Positions 1 through 9,365 are shown, counted from the stretch's first letter. The stretch is 64,000 nt of DNA from Natrinema ejinorense (GCF_002494345.1 NZ_NXNI01000001.1:62001-126000); one strand, 5' to 3'. Notes: a model not told the origin generated them from the sequence alone. Translations and numbers: made by a program.

Positions 1-1278
1 GAGCGCACTCACGGCAAGCGTGACGACTGCCCCCATCGTGTGGGGGCTCGCTACCCCGAGTCCGACGACCGTCACGAGAGTTACCGGCCCCACGAGGAGC
101 ACACCGGCCACGACGTGTCCGACGACGAGCGCTCGGCCGGGGGCCCTGCTCAGAAGCGTCGCCGGGAGGGCGGCCCCTTCGTTCCCGACGACGTTGAGCG
201 CGAACAACGCGCCGGCGATCCAGGGGCCGAAGCAGACGATCCAGATCGGGAGCCCCCGGCCGATCGTTCCCGTCTGGACGGCGTTCATGACGGGACTGAT
301 CAACAGAAAGAGGGGATAGACCGCGAACGTCAGCGTGATCGGGGCTCGCCGCGCTCGCTTCCAATCCGCCGTCGCGACGCCCAGTACGGGCTGTGGGAGA
401 AGTCCCGACAGTCGGTTCCCCGTGGACGAGGATTCGGGCTCGGCTTCGTGCTCGATGTGAACGCCGTCGGCGTACCAGACTCCGGCCGCGAGTCGGGGCA
501 ACGCGGCGGCGCTCGCGAGCAGGAACGCGCCACTCGCGAGCAGTGTTCCGGCGCTGCGACCGATCGATGCCCCCGACACCGAGCCCACGAGCGCGAGGTC
601 GCCGTACCAGCCGATCGGTGTCGGCTCGAGGAGGTGATACAGCGGCTCGAGCACGGACGCGAACGACTGCGTGAAAATGACGCCGAAGTAGGCGATCGCG
701 AGCAGTCCGAACAGGACCGACCGGAGTCGCGTCAGCAGTTTCGATCGCACGCCGGCGTTTCTGATGGTGAGCGAGACGAGGAAGCCAGTCGTGAGCGCCG
801 TCGCCAGCGTCGTGCAAACGGTCAGAAAGAGGAGTGGTGCCGACAGCACCGATCCGGTTCCCGCGGCGAACAGGAGTGACCCGCCGACGGCGATCAGGAT
901 GGCAGGGGCTCCCCAGACGACGCACTCTGCCAGCAGCAGGCCGGCAAGCAGTTCCCGGTGGGAGACGGTCGTCAGATAGCCCTCGAGGCGGTCCGGGCGG
1001 AGCGCCGTCGCGTACGCTCGATAGCCGCCGAAACCGGCGACGAACAGCCACGCGTAGACGAATCCGAGCCGGGTCAGCGACAGCGGCGTTTCGATCTCTC
1101 CGGACGCGACTCCCGAACCGAAGAGGTAGGTCCCGATCATCCCGCCGAGCCCCAACGGGACGAAGAACAGGGCGGAGATCCCGATCGCGATCAACTGGGC
1201 CGTGTTTCCGGACAGGACCCGCCAGCGGCGGCTGAGTTCGAGGCGACCGATCGTAACGACGTGTTCTCGCGTGCCCAT
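1..1278 (-). CDS. ABC transporter permease, partial (3' end outside window)
   Basis: Read on the minus strand from the ATG at 1278, the frame stays open to the window edge, so the C-terminus is missing. The product is very hydrophobic, with several membrane segments separated by short polar loops. It starts MGTREHVVTIGRLELSRRWR, an amphipathic N-terminus common in ABC-2-type permeases. The start lies 2 bp after the stop of the ATPase gene (1281-2039), so the two are one operon. By family knowledge this is the membrane half of a two-gene ABC-2-like exporter. The substrate cannot be told from sequence. Confidence 0.8.
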   Translation of the reverse strand, partial: MGTREHVVTIGRLELSRRWRVLSGNTAQLIAIGISALFFVPLGLGGMIGTYLFGSGVASGEIETPLSLTRLGFVYAWLFVAGFGGYRAYATALRPDRLEGYLTTVSHRELLAGLLLAECVVWGAPAILIAVGGSLLFAAGTGSVLSAPLLFLTVCTTLATALTTGFLVSLTIRNAGVRSKLLTRLRSVLFGLLAIAYFGVIFTQSFASVLEPLYHLLEPTPIGWYGDLALVGSVSGASIGRSAGTLLASGAFLLASAAALPRLAAGVWYADGVHIEHEAEPESSSTGNRLSGLLPQPVLGVATADWKRARRAPITLTFAVYPLFLLISPVMNAVQTGTIGRGLPIWIVCFGPWIAGALFALNVVGNEGAALPATLLSRAPGRALVVGHVVAGVLLVGPVTLVTVVGLGVASPHTMGAVVTLAVSAL

Positions 1279-1280
1279 CG

Positions 1281-2039
1281 TCACTGTACCGCCGCGCCGT
1301 GGTCGGTCGTGACCGCCAGGAAGACGTCCTCGAGCGTCGAGTCCGACTCGCTTTCGACCTGCCGAGTCAGGGCCTCGGGAGCTCCCTCGGCGACGATTCG
1401 GCCGTCCGAGAGCACACCGACGGTATCGGCGAGCTCCTCGACGACGGGGAGGATGTGCGTCGAGAGGAAGACGGTGTGACCCTCGGCGGCCATCTCCGCG
1501 ATGGCGTCCATGACCGTTCGGGCGGCCCGCGGGTCGAGTCCGCTCGTCGGCTCGTCGAGGAAGAGCACGTCGGGTTCGTGCAATAGCGCCTGAACGAGCC
1601 CGATCTTCTGGCGCATCCCCTTGGAGTACTCTTCGATCCGTTTCCCGGCATCGCCGGCCAGATCGAAGCGCTCGAGCCACGCGTCGATCCGCTGCTCCGC
1701 CGCCGAAGCGGGGATATCGCGAAGCCGTGCGAAGTACTCGAGCTGTTCGTACCCGGTCAGTTCGTCGAACACGGGCGGGTCCTCGGGCAGGTAGCCGATC
1801 GCGTCGCGGACCCCGTCGCGGTCGGTCACGGGGGTGCCCACGATCCTCGCGTCGCCCGCGGACGGCCGAGTGAGAGTCGTCAGCATCCGCATCGTGGTCG
1901 TCTTGCCCGCCCCGTTCGGGCCGAGAAAGCCGTAGACGGTCCCCCGCTCGACGGCGAGGTCGACGCTCTCGACGGCGAGCGTGTTGCCGAATCGTTTCCG
2001 TAAATCGGTTGCCTCGATCGCTAACTGGGTGGCGGACAT
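1281..2039 (-). CDS. ABC transporter ATP-binding protein
   Basis: A 252-residue ATPase of an ABC-2-type exporter. Walker A is GPNGAGKTT at residues 40-48. The signature motif is the YSKGM variant at 138-142, typical of the drug/Nod-factor exporter ATPase subfamily. Walker B with the catalytic Glu is VLFLDEP at 158-164 and the switch His is H195. The C-terminal tail of about 35 residues ends in a LEDVFL motif usual for this subfamily. It is first in an operon with the permease that follows directly. Substrate unknown. Confidence 0.92.
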   Translation of the reverse strand: MSATQLAIEATDLRKRFGNTLAVESVDLAVERGTVYGFLGPNGAGKTTTMRMLTTLTRPSAGDARIVGTPVTDRDGVRDAIGYLPEDPPVFDELTGYEQLEYFARLRDIPASAAEQRIDAWLERFDLAGDAGKRIEEYSKGMRQKIGLVQALLHEPDVLFLDEPTSGLDPRAARTVMDAIAEMAAEGHTVFLSTHILPVVEELADTVGVLSDGRIVAEGAPEALTRQVESESDSTLEDVFLAVTTDHGAAVQ

Positions 2040-2117
2040 CGGGTTGTCTCTGTCGTAGTTTTCATGTGGCGAGTTGTTCGTTGAATCGAAACGATCTGCG
2101 TGTCGTCGACGAGACGA

Positions 2118-2357
2118 TCAGCCGGGCTCTGGATCGTCGATCGCGTCGTCGAGCCCGTGGTGTTCCGCGGGGCCGACGATCTCGTCGGTTCGCTCCTCGC
2201 CCCGCAGTTCTCGCGTGCGTGATTCCTCCCGTTGGGGTTCGACGACCGACTCCGCCTCGCCGCCGGTGACCGAGAGAAACACCGACCTGAGCTGTTCGGT
2301 TTTGTCCGTTCCGTTCGTTTCGTCGTTCTCGCCGGCTTCGGTTCGTTCGTCACTCAT
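2118..2357 (-). CDS. Small acidic haloarchaeal hypothetical protein
   Basis: A 79-residue, highly charged and very acidic protein with no membrane segment or cysteine. Residues about 22-50 (QLRSVFLSVTGGE through VVEPQREESRTRE) look like the only ordered part; the ends are low-complexity D/E/G. A TATA-like TTTATATTC lies at about 2397-2406, 40-50 bp upstream on the same strand. I do not recognise a function. The composition is typical of real haloarchaeal proteins and the gene fills a gap between two operons. Confidence 0.6.
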   Translation of the reverse strand: MSDERTEAGENDETNGTDKTEQLRSVFLSVTGGEAESVVEPQREESRTRELRGEERTDEIVGPAEHHGLDDAIDDPEPG

Positions 2358-2537
2358 GGCTGCCGTTCCCTACTGAGGCCGGAAGGCCGGCGTGTGAATA
2401 TAAACCGGCTGCCACTTTCACGACCTGAAAACGCGCGCGGACGACGAACCCCGACGGGCCGATACCTCGAGACCCGCCTCACGGAGTGCGTGGGCGGCTA
2501 GCCGTCCGAGGCCGACGAGCAGCAACGAGAGGCACGT

Positions 2538-3905
2538 TCAGTCGACGTCGACGCGCGTTCCGTACCCCGACTCGCCGACGACGTCGCCGTCCTCGGCGAC
2601 GACCGCGCCGCGGACGACGGTCGCGACCGCTCTCCCCGTGAACGATTCGCCCTCGAAGGGCGTCACGCAGTTCTTCGAGTGTAACGCCGTCCGATCCTCG
2701 AGCGTCCACTCCCGATCCGGGTCGACGACGGTAAAGTCGGCGTCGGTCCCGATCTGGAGCGACCCTTTCTGCGGGTACATCCCCCAGACCTGGGCCGGCC
2801 GCGTCGAGTGGCGTCGCACCCACTCCTCGAGCGTGAGCCGGCCCCGATCGACGAAGGTGAGCATGGCCGGAACCTCGGTCTCGAGGCCGACGAAGCCCGA
2901 AATCGCGTCCCAGGTGTTCCCGAACGGATCGTCGACCAGTTTCTCTGCTGGCGTATGCGGTGCGTGATCGGTGGCGATACAGTCGATCGCGCCGTCGTCG
3001 ATGCCCACGTCCCAGAGTCGCTCGCGCTCGTCGGCGTCCCGGATCGGCGGTTGGACGCGGGCGACGTTGCCCTTCTGTCGCATGACGTCCTCGGTGAACC
3101 AGAGGTAGTGAGGTGTCGTCTCGGCGGTGACGTCGATCCCACGAGTTTTCCCGCGGGCGACGGCCTCGGCGGCCGATCCCGACGAGACGTGGAACATGTG
3201 GATCTTCGCACCGGTCTCCTCGGCGAAGGTGAGCATCCGCTCGACGGCCTCCCGCTCGGCGATCACGGGCCGGGAGTGGGAGTGGTCGATGGGTTCGTTT
3301 CTCCCCTCGGACTTGAACCGCTCCGTGTAGTAGTCGATTATCTCGCCGTTTTCCTCGTGGAAGCCCAGCCGCTTGCCGGTCTCGCGGATCCGCTCCATCG
3401 CCTCGAGGATTTCGCCGTCGCCTGGCGGGGGCACGTCGCCGACCGTCGAGCCCAGGAAGATCTTGTAGCCCAGCGCGCCGGCCTCGTCGATTTCCGGGAT
3501 CAGATCGAGGTTCTCAGAGGTGACGACCGCGTAGCTCTGAAAGTCGACGTGGGCCGAGGCCTCGCCGCGCTCGAATTTCAACTCGAGGTGCTCGGGCCGG
3601 TCGATGACCGGGTCCGTATTCGGCATTCCGACGACGGTCGTCACGCCGCCGGCGGCCGCCGCTCGCGTGGCCGACTCCCAGTCTTCCTTGTACTCGAGGC
3701 CGGGCTCGCGGTTGTGGATGTGACAGTCGACGACGCCGGGGACGAGGACGTTCCCCTCGCCGTCGAGGACGCGATCCGCGTCGGGGAGCCGATCGCTCCG
3801 ACCGACGGCGACGATGGTGCCGTCCTCGACGGCGACGCCCGAATCGGGGGAGCGACCCGCGGGCGTAACGACGGTACAGTTGCGCACGACGAGATCGACG
3901 CTCAT
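2538..3905 (-). CDS. pyrC: Dihydroorotase-family cyclic amidohydrolase
   Basis: A 455-residue metal-dependent amidohydrolase. Metal-site features are visible: D60-x-H62-x-H64-x-R66, the carboxylatable lysine K148 in GALGYKIF, H183 (GFHEEN), H239 (MFHVSSG) and the signature ATDHAPHT at 311-318. REPG plus MPNT are dihydroorotase-like, which would make it the third step of de novo pyrimidine synthesis (carbamoyl aspartate to dihydroorotate). The C-terminal HSKNCVTPFEG...GR resembles allantoinase and dihydropyrimidinase, so those remain alternatives. A TATA (CTATATG on the minus strand) near 3935 is about 30 bp from the ATG, so the transcript is probably leaderless. Confidence 0.85.
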   Translation of the reverse strand: MSVDLVVRNCTVVTPAGRSPDSGVAVEDGTIVAVGRSDRLPDADRVLDGEGNVLVPGVVDCHIHNREPGLEYKEDWESATRAAAAGGVTTVVGMPNTDPVIDRPEHLELKFERGEASAHVDFQSYAVVTSENLDLIPEIDEAGALGYKIFLGSTVGDVPPPGDGEILEAMERIRETGKRLGFHEENGEIIDYYTERFKSEGRNEPIDHSHSRPVIAEREAVERMLTFAEETGAKIHMFHVSSGSAAEAVARGKTRGIDVTAETTPHYLWFTEDVMRQKGNVARVQPPIRDADERERLWDVGIDDGAIDCIATDHAPHTPAEKLVDDPFGNTWDAISGFVGLETEVPAMLTFVDRGRLTLEEWVRRHSTRPAQVWGMYPQKGSLQIGTDADFTVVDPDREWTLEDRTALHSKNCVTPFEGESFTGRAVATVVRGAVVAEDGDVVGESGYGTRVDVD

Positions 3906-3971
3906 TGGCGAGAGGTTGCCGAGGGCGGCGCATATAGCTTCCCCAAACGGCTCGTCTCCCGCCGATCGAAT

Positions 3972-5099
3972 CTACCGGAGCGCCTGCCGAACCGCGTCCG
4001 CCAGCGCGTTCACGCGCGCGACGTGTTCGTAGGACCCCTCCCGAACACCGTTCGTCACATAGGAAAAGGCGACGTTCTCCTCGGGGTCGGCCCAGCCGAC
4101 GCTGCTTCCCAGCCCGGCGTGGCCGAAGACGTGCTCGGGAGAGAGGGAGCCATACGGCGCGGTTGCGGTGCCGCCTTTCCAGAACCCGAGCGCGAACCGC
4201 GCTTCCCGGCCGAGCGTTCCGTCCGCGTCCGTCTCCGCTTCGAGGCGCGCCATCTCCTCGACGGTTTCGGGCTCGAGGAGCTGGGTTCCCTCGAGTTCGC
4301 CGCCGTTGGCGAGGCAGGCGTAGAAGCGGGCCATGTCGCCCGCGGTGCCGATCCCGTTGGCGGCGGGGATCACGGCTCGGTGGACCGCTTCCGCGTTGAA
4401 CGGGGCCGCGACTTCGGCGTTGTCCCCGAGTCCCTCGCCGGGATCCCGACAGCGGTCGAACGCGTCGAAGCCGACCAGCGTCGCCACGTCGTCGTCCTCG
4501 TCCTCCCGGAGGCCGATGCCGGTGTCGTCGAGCCCGAGCGGGTCGAAGACGCGCTCGGCTGCGGCCTCCTCGATCGGCGTGCCCGTTACCCGACGAACGA
4601 GTTCGCCGACGAGCCAGCCGAACGTGAGCGCGTGGTAGGCCGGCACCTCGCCCGGCGGGTAGTTCGGCTCCATCTCCTCGAGTTTCTCGACGGCGGCGTC
4701 CCAGTCGCCCCAGAGGTCGGGTCGGTCGTCGATCTCGCCCTGGTTGAGCCCCGCAGTGTGGCTGAGTACCTGTCTGACGGTGATCTCGGCCTTTTCGGAC
4801 CCCTCGTCGGCGAACTCGGGCCAGTGGTCGACCACCCGATCGTCGTACCCGAGTTTTCCCTCCTCGACGAGGGAGTGTACGGTCACCGCGGCGTAGGGTT
4901 TCGTACTCGAGAAGAGAACGTGGCGTGTCTCGCGGGTCTCGTCCGGCCCCTCGGGCCCGCTGACGCCGCCCGCGAGGTCGATGGCGCACTCGCCGTCGAC
5001 GTAGACGGCGAGTTGGGCCCCGTGATGGAGTCCGACCTCGAGGTGTCGATCGAAGAGTTCGGCGATGCGCTCGCGATCCGTGTCGGAAATCCGTGACAT
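3972..5099 (-). CDS. Serine hydrolase of the beta-lactamase / class C fold
   Basis: A 375-residue protein of the beta-lactamase-related (EstB/AmpC-like) serine hydrolase family. The S-x-x-K catalytic motif is SSTK at residues 64-67, inside the usual context VLFSSTKPYAAVTVHSLVEEGKL. A Tyr-centred second motif lies in PAYHALTFGWLVGEL, and the third motif is represented by FGHAGLGSS. The downstream ATG (5099) is chosen because the 18 upstream residues in frame are not protein-like and would run into the divergent moeA promoter. No signal peptide, so probably a cytosolic esterase or peptidase; substrate unknown. Confidence 0.85.
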   Translation of the reverse strand: MSRISDTDRERIAELFDRHLEVGLHHGAQLAVYVDGECAIDLAGGVSGPEGPDETRETRHVLFSSTKPYAAVTVHSLVEEGKLGYDDRVVDHWPEFADEGSEKAEITVRQVLSHTAGLNQGEIDDRPDLWGDWDAAVEKLEEMEPNYPPGEVPAYHALTFGWLVGELVRRVTGTPIEEAAAERVFDPLGLDDTGIGLREDEDDDVATLVGFDAFDRCRDPGEGLGDNAEVAAPFNAEAVHRAVIPAANGIGTAGDMARFYACLANGGELEGTQLLEPETVEEMARLEAETDADGTLGREARFALGFWKGGTATAPYGSLSPEHVFGHAGLGSSVGWADPEENVAFSYVTNGVREGSYEHVARVNALADAVRQALR

Positions 5100-5204
5100 G
5101 AGTCGGTACACTTCGGGCTGGTGCTTAATCGTTGTCGTACGAGAACATATCACAGCGACGCCCGGGCGACCGACGTTTTTACCCTCGGCACTCCAAGGAC
5201 TGCT

Positions 5205-7109
5205 ATGAACCGCAAGGAGTTTCGCGATCTCGCCTCCCCCGACGAGGCCCGCGAGGCGATCGACTCGCTCTCGCTCGAGGGCGGCATCGAGCGCGTCTCC
5301 CTCGAGGAGGCCCGCGGCCGGGTGCTCGTCGCTCGACTCGACGCCGAACTCGACGTACCGGGGTTCGACCGGGCGAATATGGACGGCTACGCCCTTCGGG
5401 CGCGGGACACGTTCGGCGCGGACGAGGCTGACCCCGCCCGCCTCGAGCTAGTCGGCGCGGTCCACGCTGGCGCGGAGCCGGCTGTCGCGCTCGAGTCGGG
5501 CGAGGCGGCGGAGATTTCGACCGGCGCGGTGATGCCCGACGGTGCCGACGCGATGGTGCCGGTCGAGCGAACTGATACGGACGGTGACGAGGTCCTGATC
5601 CGTACCTCGGTCGCCCCCGGCGACAACGTCATGTTCGCGGGTGCGGACGTCGCGGCGGGCGAGCGCGCGCTCGGCCCTGGAACGACGATCACGCCCCGCG
5701 ATATCGGCCTGCTGTCGGCGCTGGGGATCGACGAGGTCCCGGTTCGGGCGAAACCCCGGGTCGGCATCGTCTCGACGGGCGACGAACTCGTACGGCCGGG
5801 CGAGGAGGTACACAGCGACCGCGGGGAGATCTACGACGTCAACAGCTACACCATCGCCGCGGGCGTCGAAGACGCGGGTGGGGAGCCCGTGCTCTACCCC
5901 CACGCCGGCGACGATCAGGACGAAATGGAGCGGATCCTCCGGGAGGCCGCCGAGGAGTGTGACCTCGTGCTCTCCTCGGGATCGACCAGCGCGAGCGCGG
6001 TCGACGTCATCTATCGGGTCATCGAAGAACAGGGACAGTTGCTGCTCCACGGCGTGAGCGTCAAGCCCGGGAAGCCGATGTTGATCGGGCGGTTGGACGA
6101 TTCGGCCTACGTGGGGCTCCCTGGCTATCCCGTCTCCGCGATGATGGTCTTCCGGGCGTTCGTCGCGCCGGCAGTTCGGAGGGCGGCCGGACTGTCCGAA
6201 CCTGCGGCCGCAACCGTCTCGGGACGGCTGGCCCGCCAGGAACGCTACGAGGGGGGCCGCCATCGACTCATGCCCGTCGGCCTCGTCGGGAGCGGGCCGT
6301 CGGAGACGGCCCGAAACGGAGGCGGAGAATCCGCCGAAGAGAGCGGCGACGGCGAGACGCTCGTCTACCCCGTCGACAAGGGCAGCGGCGCGACGACCAG
6401 CCTCGCCCACGCCGACGGCGTCGTCGAAGTCGGCCCCGAAACCGACTACCTCGAGGCAGGCGAGTCCGTCACGGCGACGCTGTTCTCGCCCGACGTCCGA
6501 CCGCCGACGCTGTTCGGGGTCGGCGAGGACGACCCGACGGTCTCGCGCCTGCTCGACGGCCTCGAGAACCCGCGGTACCTCTCGGTCGGGACGCGGCCCG
6601 GGCTGCGTCGACTTCGAGACGGCGTTCCCGACGTGGCTGTGGCTGCGGGGCCACTCGAGCGAGATGTCGAAGTGACTGAACTCGGCCGCTGGGACCGCGA
6701 GTGGGGGCTGGTCGTCCGGGCGGGCAACCCCGACGAGATCGAGGGGCTCGCGGACCTGGTCGATCGGGACCTGCGCTTCGTCAATCGGACGACCGATTCC
6801 GGGTTGCGCTCGAGTCTCGGCGGTGCGGTCGCCGCGTTCGCGGACGAACGGGGAACGACTCGTCACGAAATCGTCGACGCGATCGACGGCTTCGACCTCG
6901 GACTGCGTGCCCACGAGAGCCCCGCTCGGAAGGTCATCGCGGGCGACGCCGACGCGGGCCTCGGCCTGCGCGAGACCGCCGAGCGGCTCGACCTGGGCTT
7001 CGTCCCACTCGGGGAGCAGCCCGTGCGAGTCCTCGCGAATCCCGATCGGACCGAGAAGGAGGGGGTTCGAGAACTCGAGCGAGCACTCGAGGGGGTATCG
7101 CCACAGTAG
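5205..7109 (+). CDS. moeA: Molybdopterin molybdotransferase MoeA fused to a binding-protein-like domain
   Basis: A 634-residue protein. Residues 1 to about 410 are MoeA, which inserts molybdate into adenylated molybdopterin. Supporting motifs are FDRANMDGYALR, GIVSTGDELV, SSGSTSASAVD and VKPGKPMLIG...GLPGYPVS. Residues about 440-634 match the substrate-binding-protein-like domain (PBP/LysR effector fold) that follows MoeA or HTH domains in many archaea and may sense molybdate. A Gly/Glu-rich linker at about 365-385 joins the parts. The ATG at 5205 is chosen because the TATA GTTTTTA (5174-5181) lies about 27 bp before it, indicating a leaderless mRNA. Confidence 0.92.
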   Translation: MNRKEFRDLASPDEAREAIDSLSLEGGIERVSLEEARGRVLVARLDAELDVPGFDRANMDGYALRARDTFGADEADPARLELVGAVHAGAEPAVALESGEAAEISTGAVMPDGADAMVPVERTDTDGDEVLIRTSVAPGDNVMFAGADVAAGERALGPGTTITPRDIGLLSALGIDEVPVRAKPRVGIVSTGDELVRPGEEVHSDRGEIYDVNSYTIAAGVEDAGGEPVLYPHAGDDQDEMERILREAAEECDLVLSSGSTSASAVDVIYRVIEEQGQLLLHGVSVKPGKPMLIGRLDDSAYVGLPGYPVSAMMVFRAFVAPAVRRAAGLSEPAAATVSGRLARQERYEGGRHRLMPVGLVGSGPSETARNGGGESAEESGDGETLVYPVDKGSGATTSLAHADGVVEVGPETDYLEAGESVTATLFSPDVRPPTLFGVGEDDPTVSRLLDGLENPRYLSVGTRPGLRRLRDGVPDVAVAAGPLERDVEVTELGRWDREWGLVVRAGNPDEIEGLADLVDRDLRFVNRTTDSGLRSSLGGAVAAFADERGTTRHEIVDAIDGFDLGLRAHESPARKVIAGDADAGLGLRETAERLDLGFVPLGEQPVRVLANPDRTEKEGVRELERALEGVSPQ

Positions 7110-7263
7110 CGGCGAGTGCCACCGCTCAGTCCACAGACCTTCGCGATTCGATGATTCGCCACGATCGCAGCAGTCCCGTTTTCGTCTCTCTTCTCGGTCG
7201 TTCGGTGCGTCGCATCGATTCTCGAGGGCGTCGTTTTTACTCTCACGCGCCCTACCACCAGCC

Positions 7264-8241
7264 ATGCGAATCGTCACGACGCTCCCCTCGGCCACCGAGA
7301 CCGTCGCCGCGTTGGGCCTCGAGCCGGTCGGCGTCTCCCACGAGTGCGATTATCCGCCGAGCGCAGCGTCCGCGCCCGCAGTCACCCGCTCGAAGATCGA
7401 CGCCTCGGGCTCGAGCGGCGAGATCGACCACCAGGTGCTCGAAACGTCCGACACCGAGGACGGCGTCTACGACGTCGACGTCGAGATCCTCGAGGAACTC
7501 GACCCGGACGTGATCGTCACCCAGGGAATGTGCGACGTCTGTGCGGTCGACGTGGCGATCATCGAGGACGCCGCGGATCGAATCGAAGCGGACCCGGAAA
7601 TCGTGCCGACCGATCCTCATAGCGTCGGCGACGTACTCGATGATCTCGAGCGGATCGGCCACGCGGTCGGTCGCGAGGAGCGCGCTCGAGAGGTTCGACG
7701 CGATCTCGAGTCGCGACTTGAAGCAGTTCGGGACCGCACTGGAGATCGCTCTGCCGAGGACCGGCCACGCGTGGCCATTTTCGACTGGACCGATCCCGTG
7801 ATGATCGCGGGCCACTGGACGGCCGAACTCGTCGACTGGGCCGGCGGCGAGTACGGGCTGGCCGACGCCGGCGAGCGCTCGAGGCCCCGCGAGTGGGACG
7901 ACATCCGCGCGTACGACCCCGAGGTCGTGATCGTCGCGCCCTGTGGTTTCGACCTCGAGCAGACGGCACGGAACCGGACGGACCTCACCGAGCGCGACGG
8001 CTGGGACGAGTTGACGGCCGTGCAAGAAGATCGGGTCTGGGCGATGGACGGCGATCACTACCTCAATCGGCCCGGACCGCGGCTGGTGGACACCCTCGAG
8101 GCGCTGGCACCGATCGTCCGGCCCGAGCGGTTCGACGGCCCCGATCCCGAGGTCGCGGTGCCGTTCGACGACCTCGAGGGGATCGCGTCCACCGAGACCA
8201 GTGACTCGGATGCCCGTACCGAGGTCGACTCGCGACCGTGA
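7264..8241 (+). CDS. BtuF-like helical-backbone metal receptor protein
   Basis: A 325-residue protein of the cobalamin/Fe-siderophore binding-protein superfamily. It begins MRIVTTLPSATETVAALG, typical of the cobalamin-binding BtuF subfamily, and has a central PDVIVTQG and a late PEVVIVAPCGFDLEQT. The ATG is preceded at about 30 bp by a TATA-like GTTTTTACT, so the start is well supported and there is no signal peptide or lipobox. It may therefore act in the cytoplasm rather than as a transporter receptor. Its stop overlaps the start of the JAMM protease gene by 4 bp, so the two are translationally coupled. Confidence 0.85.
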   Translation: MRIVTTLPSATETVAALGLEPVGVSHECDYPPSAASAPAVTRSKIDASGSSGEIDHQVLETSDTEDGVYDVDVEILEELDPDVIVTQGMCDVCAVDVAIIEDAADRIEADPEIVPTDPHSVGDVLDDLERIGHAVGREERAREVRRDLESRLEAVRDRTGDRSAEDRPRVAIFDWTDPVMIAGHWTAELVDWAGGEYGLADAGERSRPREWDDIRAYDPEVVIVAPCGFDLEQTARNRTDLTERDGWDELTAVQEDRVWAMDGDHYLNRPGPRLVDTLEALAPIVRPERFDGPDPEVAVPFDDLEGIASTETSDSDARTEVDSRP

Positions 8242-8672
8242 TCGTCCTGCCGACGGCCGTTCGGGAAGCGATCTTCGAGCGCGCTCGCGACGGCGATCCC
8301 GACGAGATCTGTGGGGTTCTCGGGGGCGAGTACGAACCTGGAAGCCGAAGCCGCGTGGCCTCGCAGCATCCGGCCGAAAACGTCGCCGAAGAATCGCGGA
8401 CGCGCTACGAGATCGATCCCGAGGAACAGCTTCGGATCTTCGACCGCCTCGAGGACCGCGGCGAGGAGATCGTCGGCTTCTATCACTCCCACCCCCGGGG
8501 CCCGCCCCGTCCGAGCGCGACCGACACTGCGCGGGCGACCTGGCCCGATCGCTCGTATCTGATCGTCTCGCTCGAGCCACTCGAGGTGGGGTCGTGGCGG
8601 TGGCGGACGGCCGCCGACGGAGCGGACGCCCCCGGCGATCGGTTCGAAAGGGAGGAACTCGTCGTCGAGTGA
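8238..8672 (+). CDS. JAMM/Mov34 (JAB1) metalloprotease
   Basis: A 144-residue single-domain JAMM metal protease. The complete motif is present: E23, H83-x-H85, then ten residues to D96, with S93 (HSHPRGPPRPSATD). Prokaryotic JAMM proteins remove ubiquitin-like SAMPs or other C-terminal tails; in haloarchaea HvJAMM1 is a desampylase. This protein could be a desampylase or could process a sulfur carrier. It begins with GTG in a GTGA overlap with the BtuF-like gene. A 9-bp-stem hairpin begins at its stop codon. Confidence 0.88.
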   Translation: MIVLPTAVREAIFERARDGDPDEICGVLGGEYEPGSRSRVASQHPAENVAEESRTRYEIDPEEQLRIFDRLEDRGEEIVGFYHSHPRGPPRPSATDTARATWPDRSYLIVSLEPLEVGSWRWRTAADGADAPGDRFEREELVVE

Positions 8673-8706
8673 GAGCCGATGGTCACGGCGAACGAGGGGC
8701 TCTCAC
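8669..8706 (+). terminator. Hairpin at a convergent gene junction
   Basis: GTGAGAGCC (8669-8677) pairs perfectly with GGCTCTCAC (8698-8706), a 9-bp stem with a 20-nt loop. It begins at the stop codon of the JAMM gene and lies before the convergent gene at 8925. It could stop or stabilise the 3' end. No T-run follows, so terminator function is an inference. A second smaller inverted repeat (GTCGTGA...TCACGAC, 8842-8862) lies closer to the opposing gene. Confidence 0.4.
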
Positions 8707-8924
8707 GGAGATTCTTGTCGTCCAAGACCGGACGGTACAGGAAAAGACATGACGGGCCTGCCCCCGCTGGCCCGCCACGTCGACGATTCCCGGGAACCGT
8801 CACTCGAGGGTTGGCGCTAGTCGAATGTCATTCTTTCGCAGGTCGTGAGTGACAGTCACGACGAAGTGACAGTCTCGCCGGAGCGCAATCGTCGTCGTTC
8901 GGATACCGTACGCTGCGGTCGATA

Positions 8925-9365
8925 CTACTCGTCGCCGGCGTCCTCGAGTTCGTCGGCCTTCTGCCTCGCCTCGGCTGCCTGTTGCCGAAACTCCTCGATC
9001 CGTTGGCTGAGCTTCTTGCCGGCGGTGTACGTGAACTCGTCGGGCATCATCCCGTACTCGATGTCGAGGGTGATCATCGTGTCACAGCCCTCGACGATCT
9101 CCGGTGCCCAGCTTCCCTGTGCCAGTTTCGACTCGTCCGTGACGACGGCTTCGCCGTCCTCGACGTCGATGAACGCGCTCACGATGTTCCAGATGTTCGG
9201 GTTGCTCGAGCTGACCTCGTCGAACAGCCCCTCGAGGCGCGACCCTTTGAGCTCCGCTTCGCGGAGTTCTTCGAGGAGGTCCTCGAGGGCGTCGGCGATC
9301 TCCTCGTACTCGGCGGCGTCCTCGCGGAGGGCGGCCGGCGAGTCGTCCGAATCGGTCCCCGTCAT
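8925..9365 (-). CDS. Conserved-looking haloarchaeal hypothetical protein with coiled coils
   Basis: A 146-residue acidic soluble protein. Residues about 12-50 (EYEEIADALEDLLEELREAE) and the C-terminal 30 residues (QRIEEFRQQAAEARQKADELE) are predicted helical coiled coils around a mixed middle (NPNIWNIVSAFIDVEDGEAVVTDES). No cysteines or membrane segments. The start at 9365 is preferred because a GGGGGAG ribosome-binding-like stretch precedes it, and the 40-residue upstream extension is rich in R/H and unlike a haloarchaeal N-terminus. Function not recognised. Confidence 0.7.
   Translation of the reverse strand: MTGTDSDDSPAALREDAAEYEEIADALEDLLEELREAELKGSRLEGLFDEVSSSNPNIWNIVSAFIDVEDGEAVVTDESKLAQGSWAPEIVEGCDTMITLDIEYGMMPDEFTYTAGKKLSQRIEEFRQQAAEARQKADELEDAGDE

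Noticed and set aside
2808-5096. A 762-codon plus-strand frame opposite the dihydroorotase and serine hydrolase genes
   Set aside because: It is antisense to two clear genes and its sequence is the usual mirror of haloarchaeal codon use; no motif is present.
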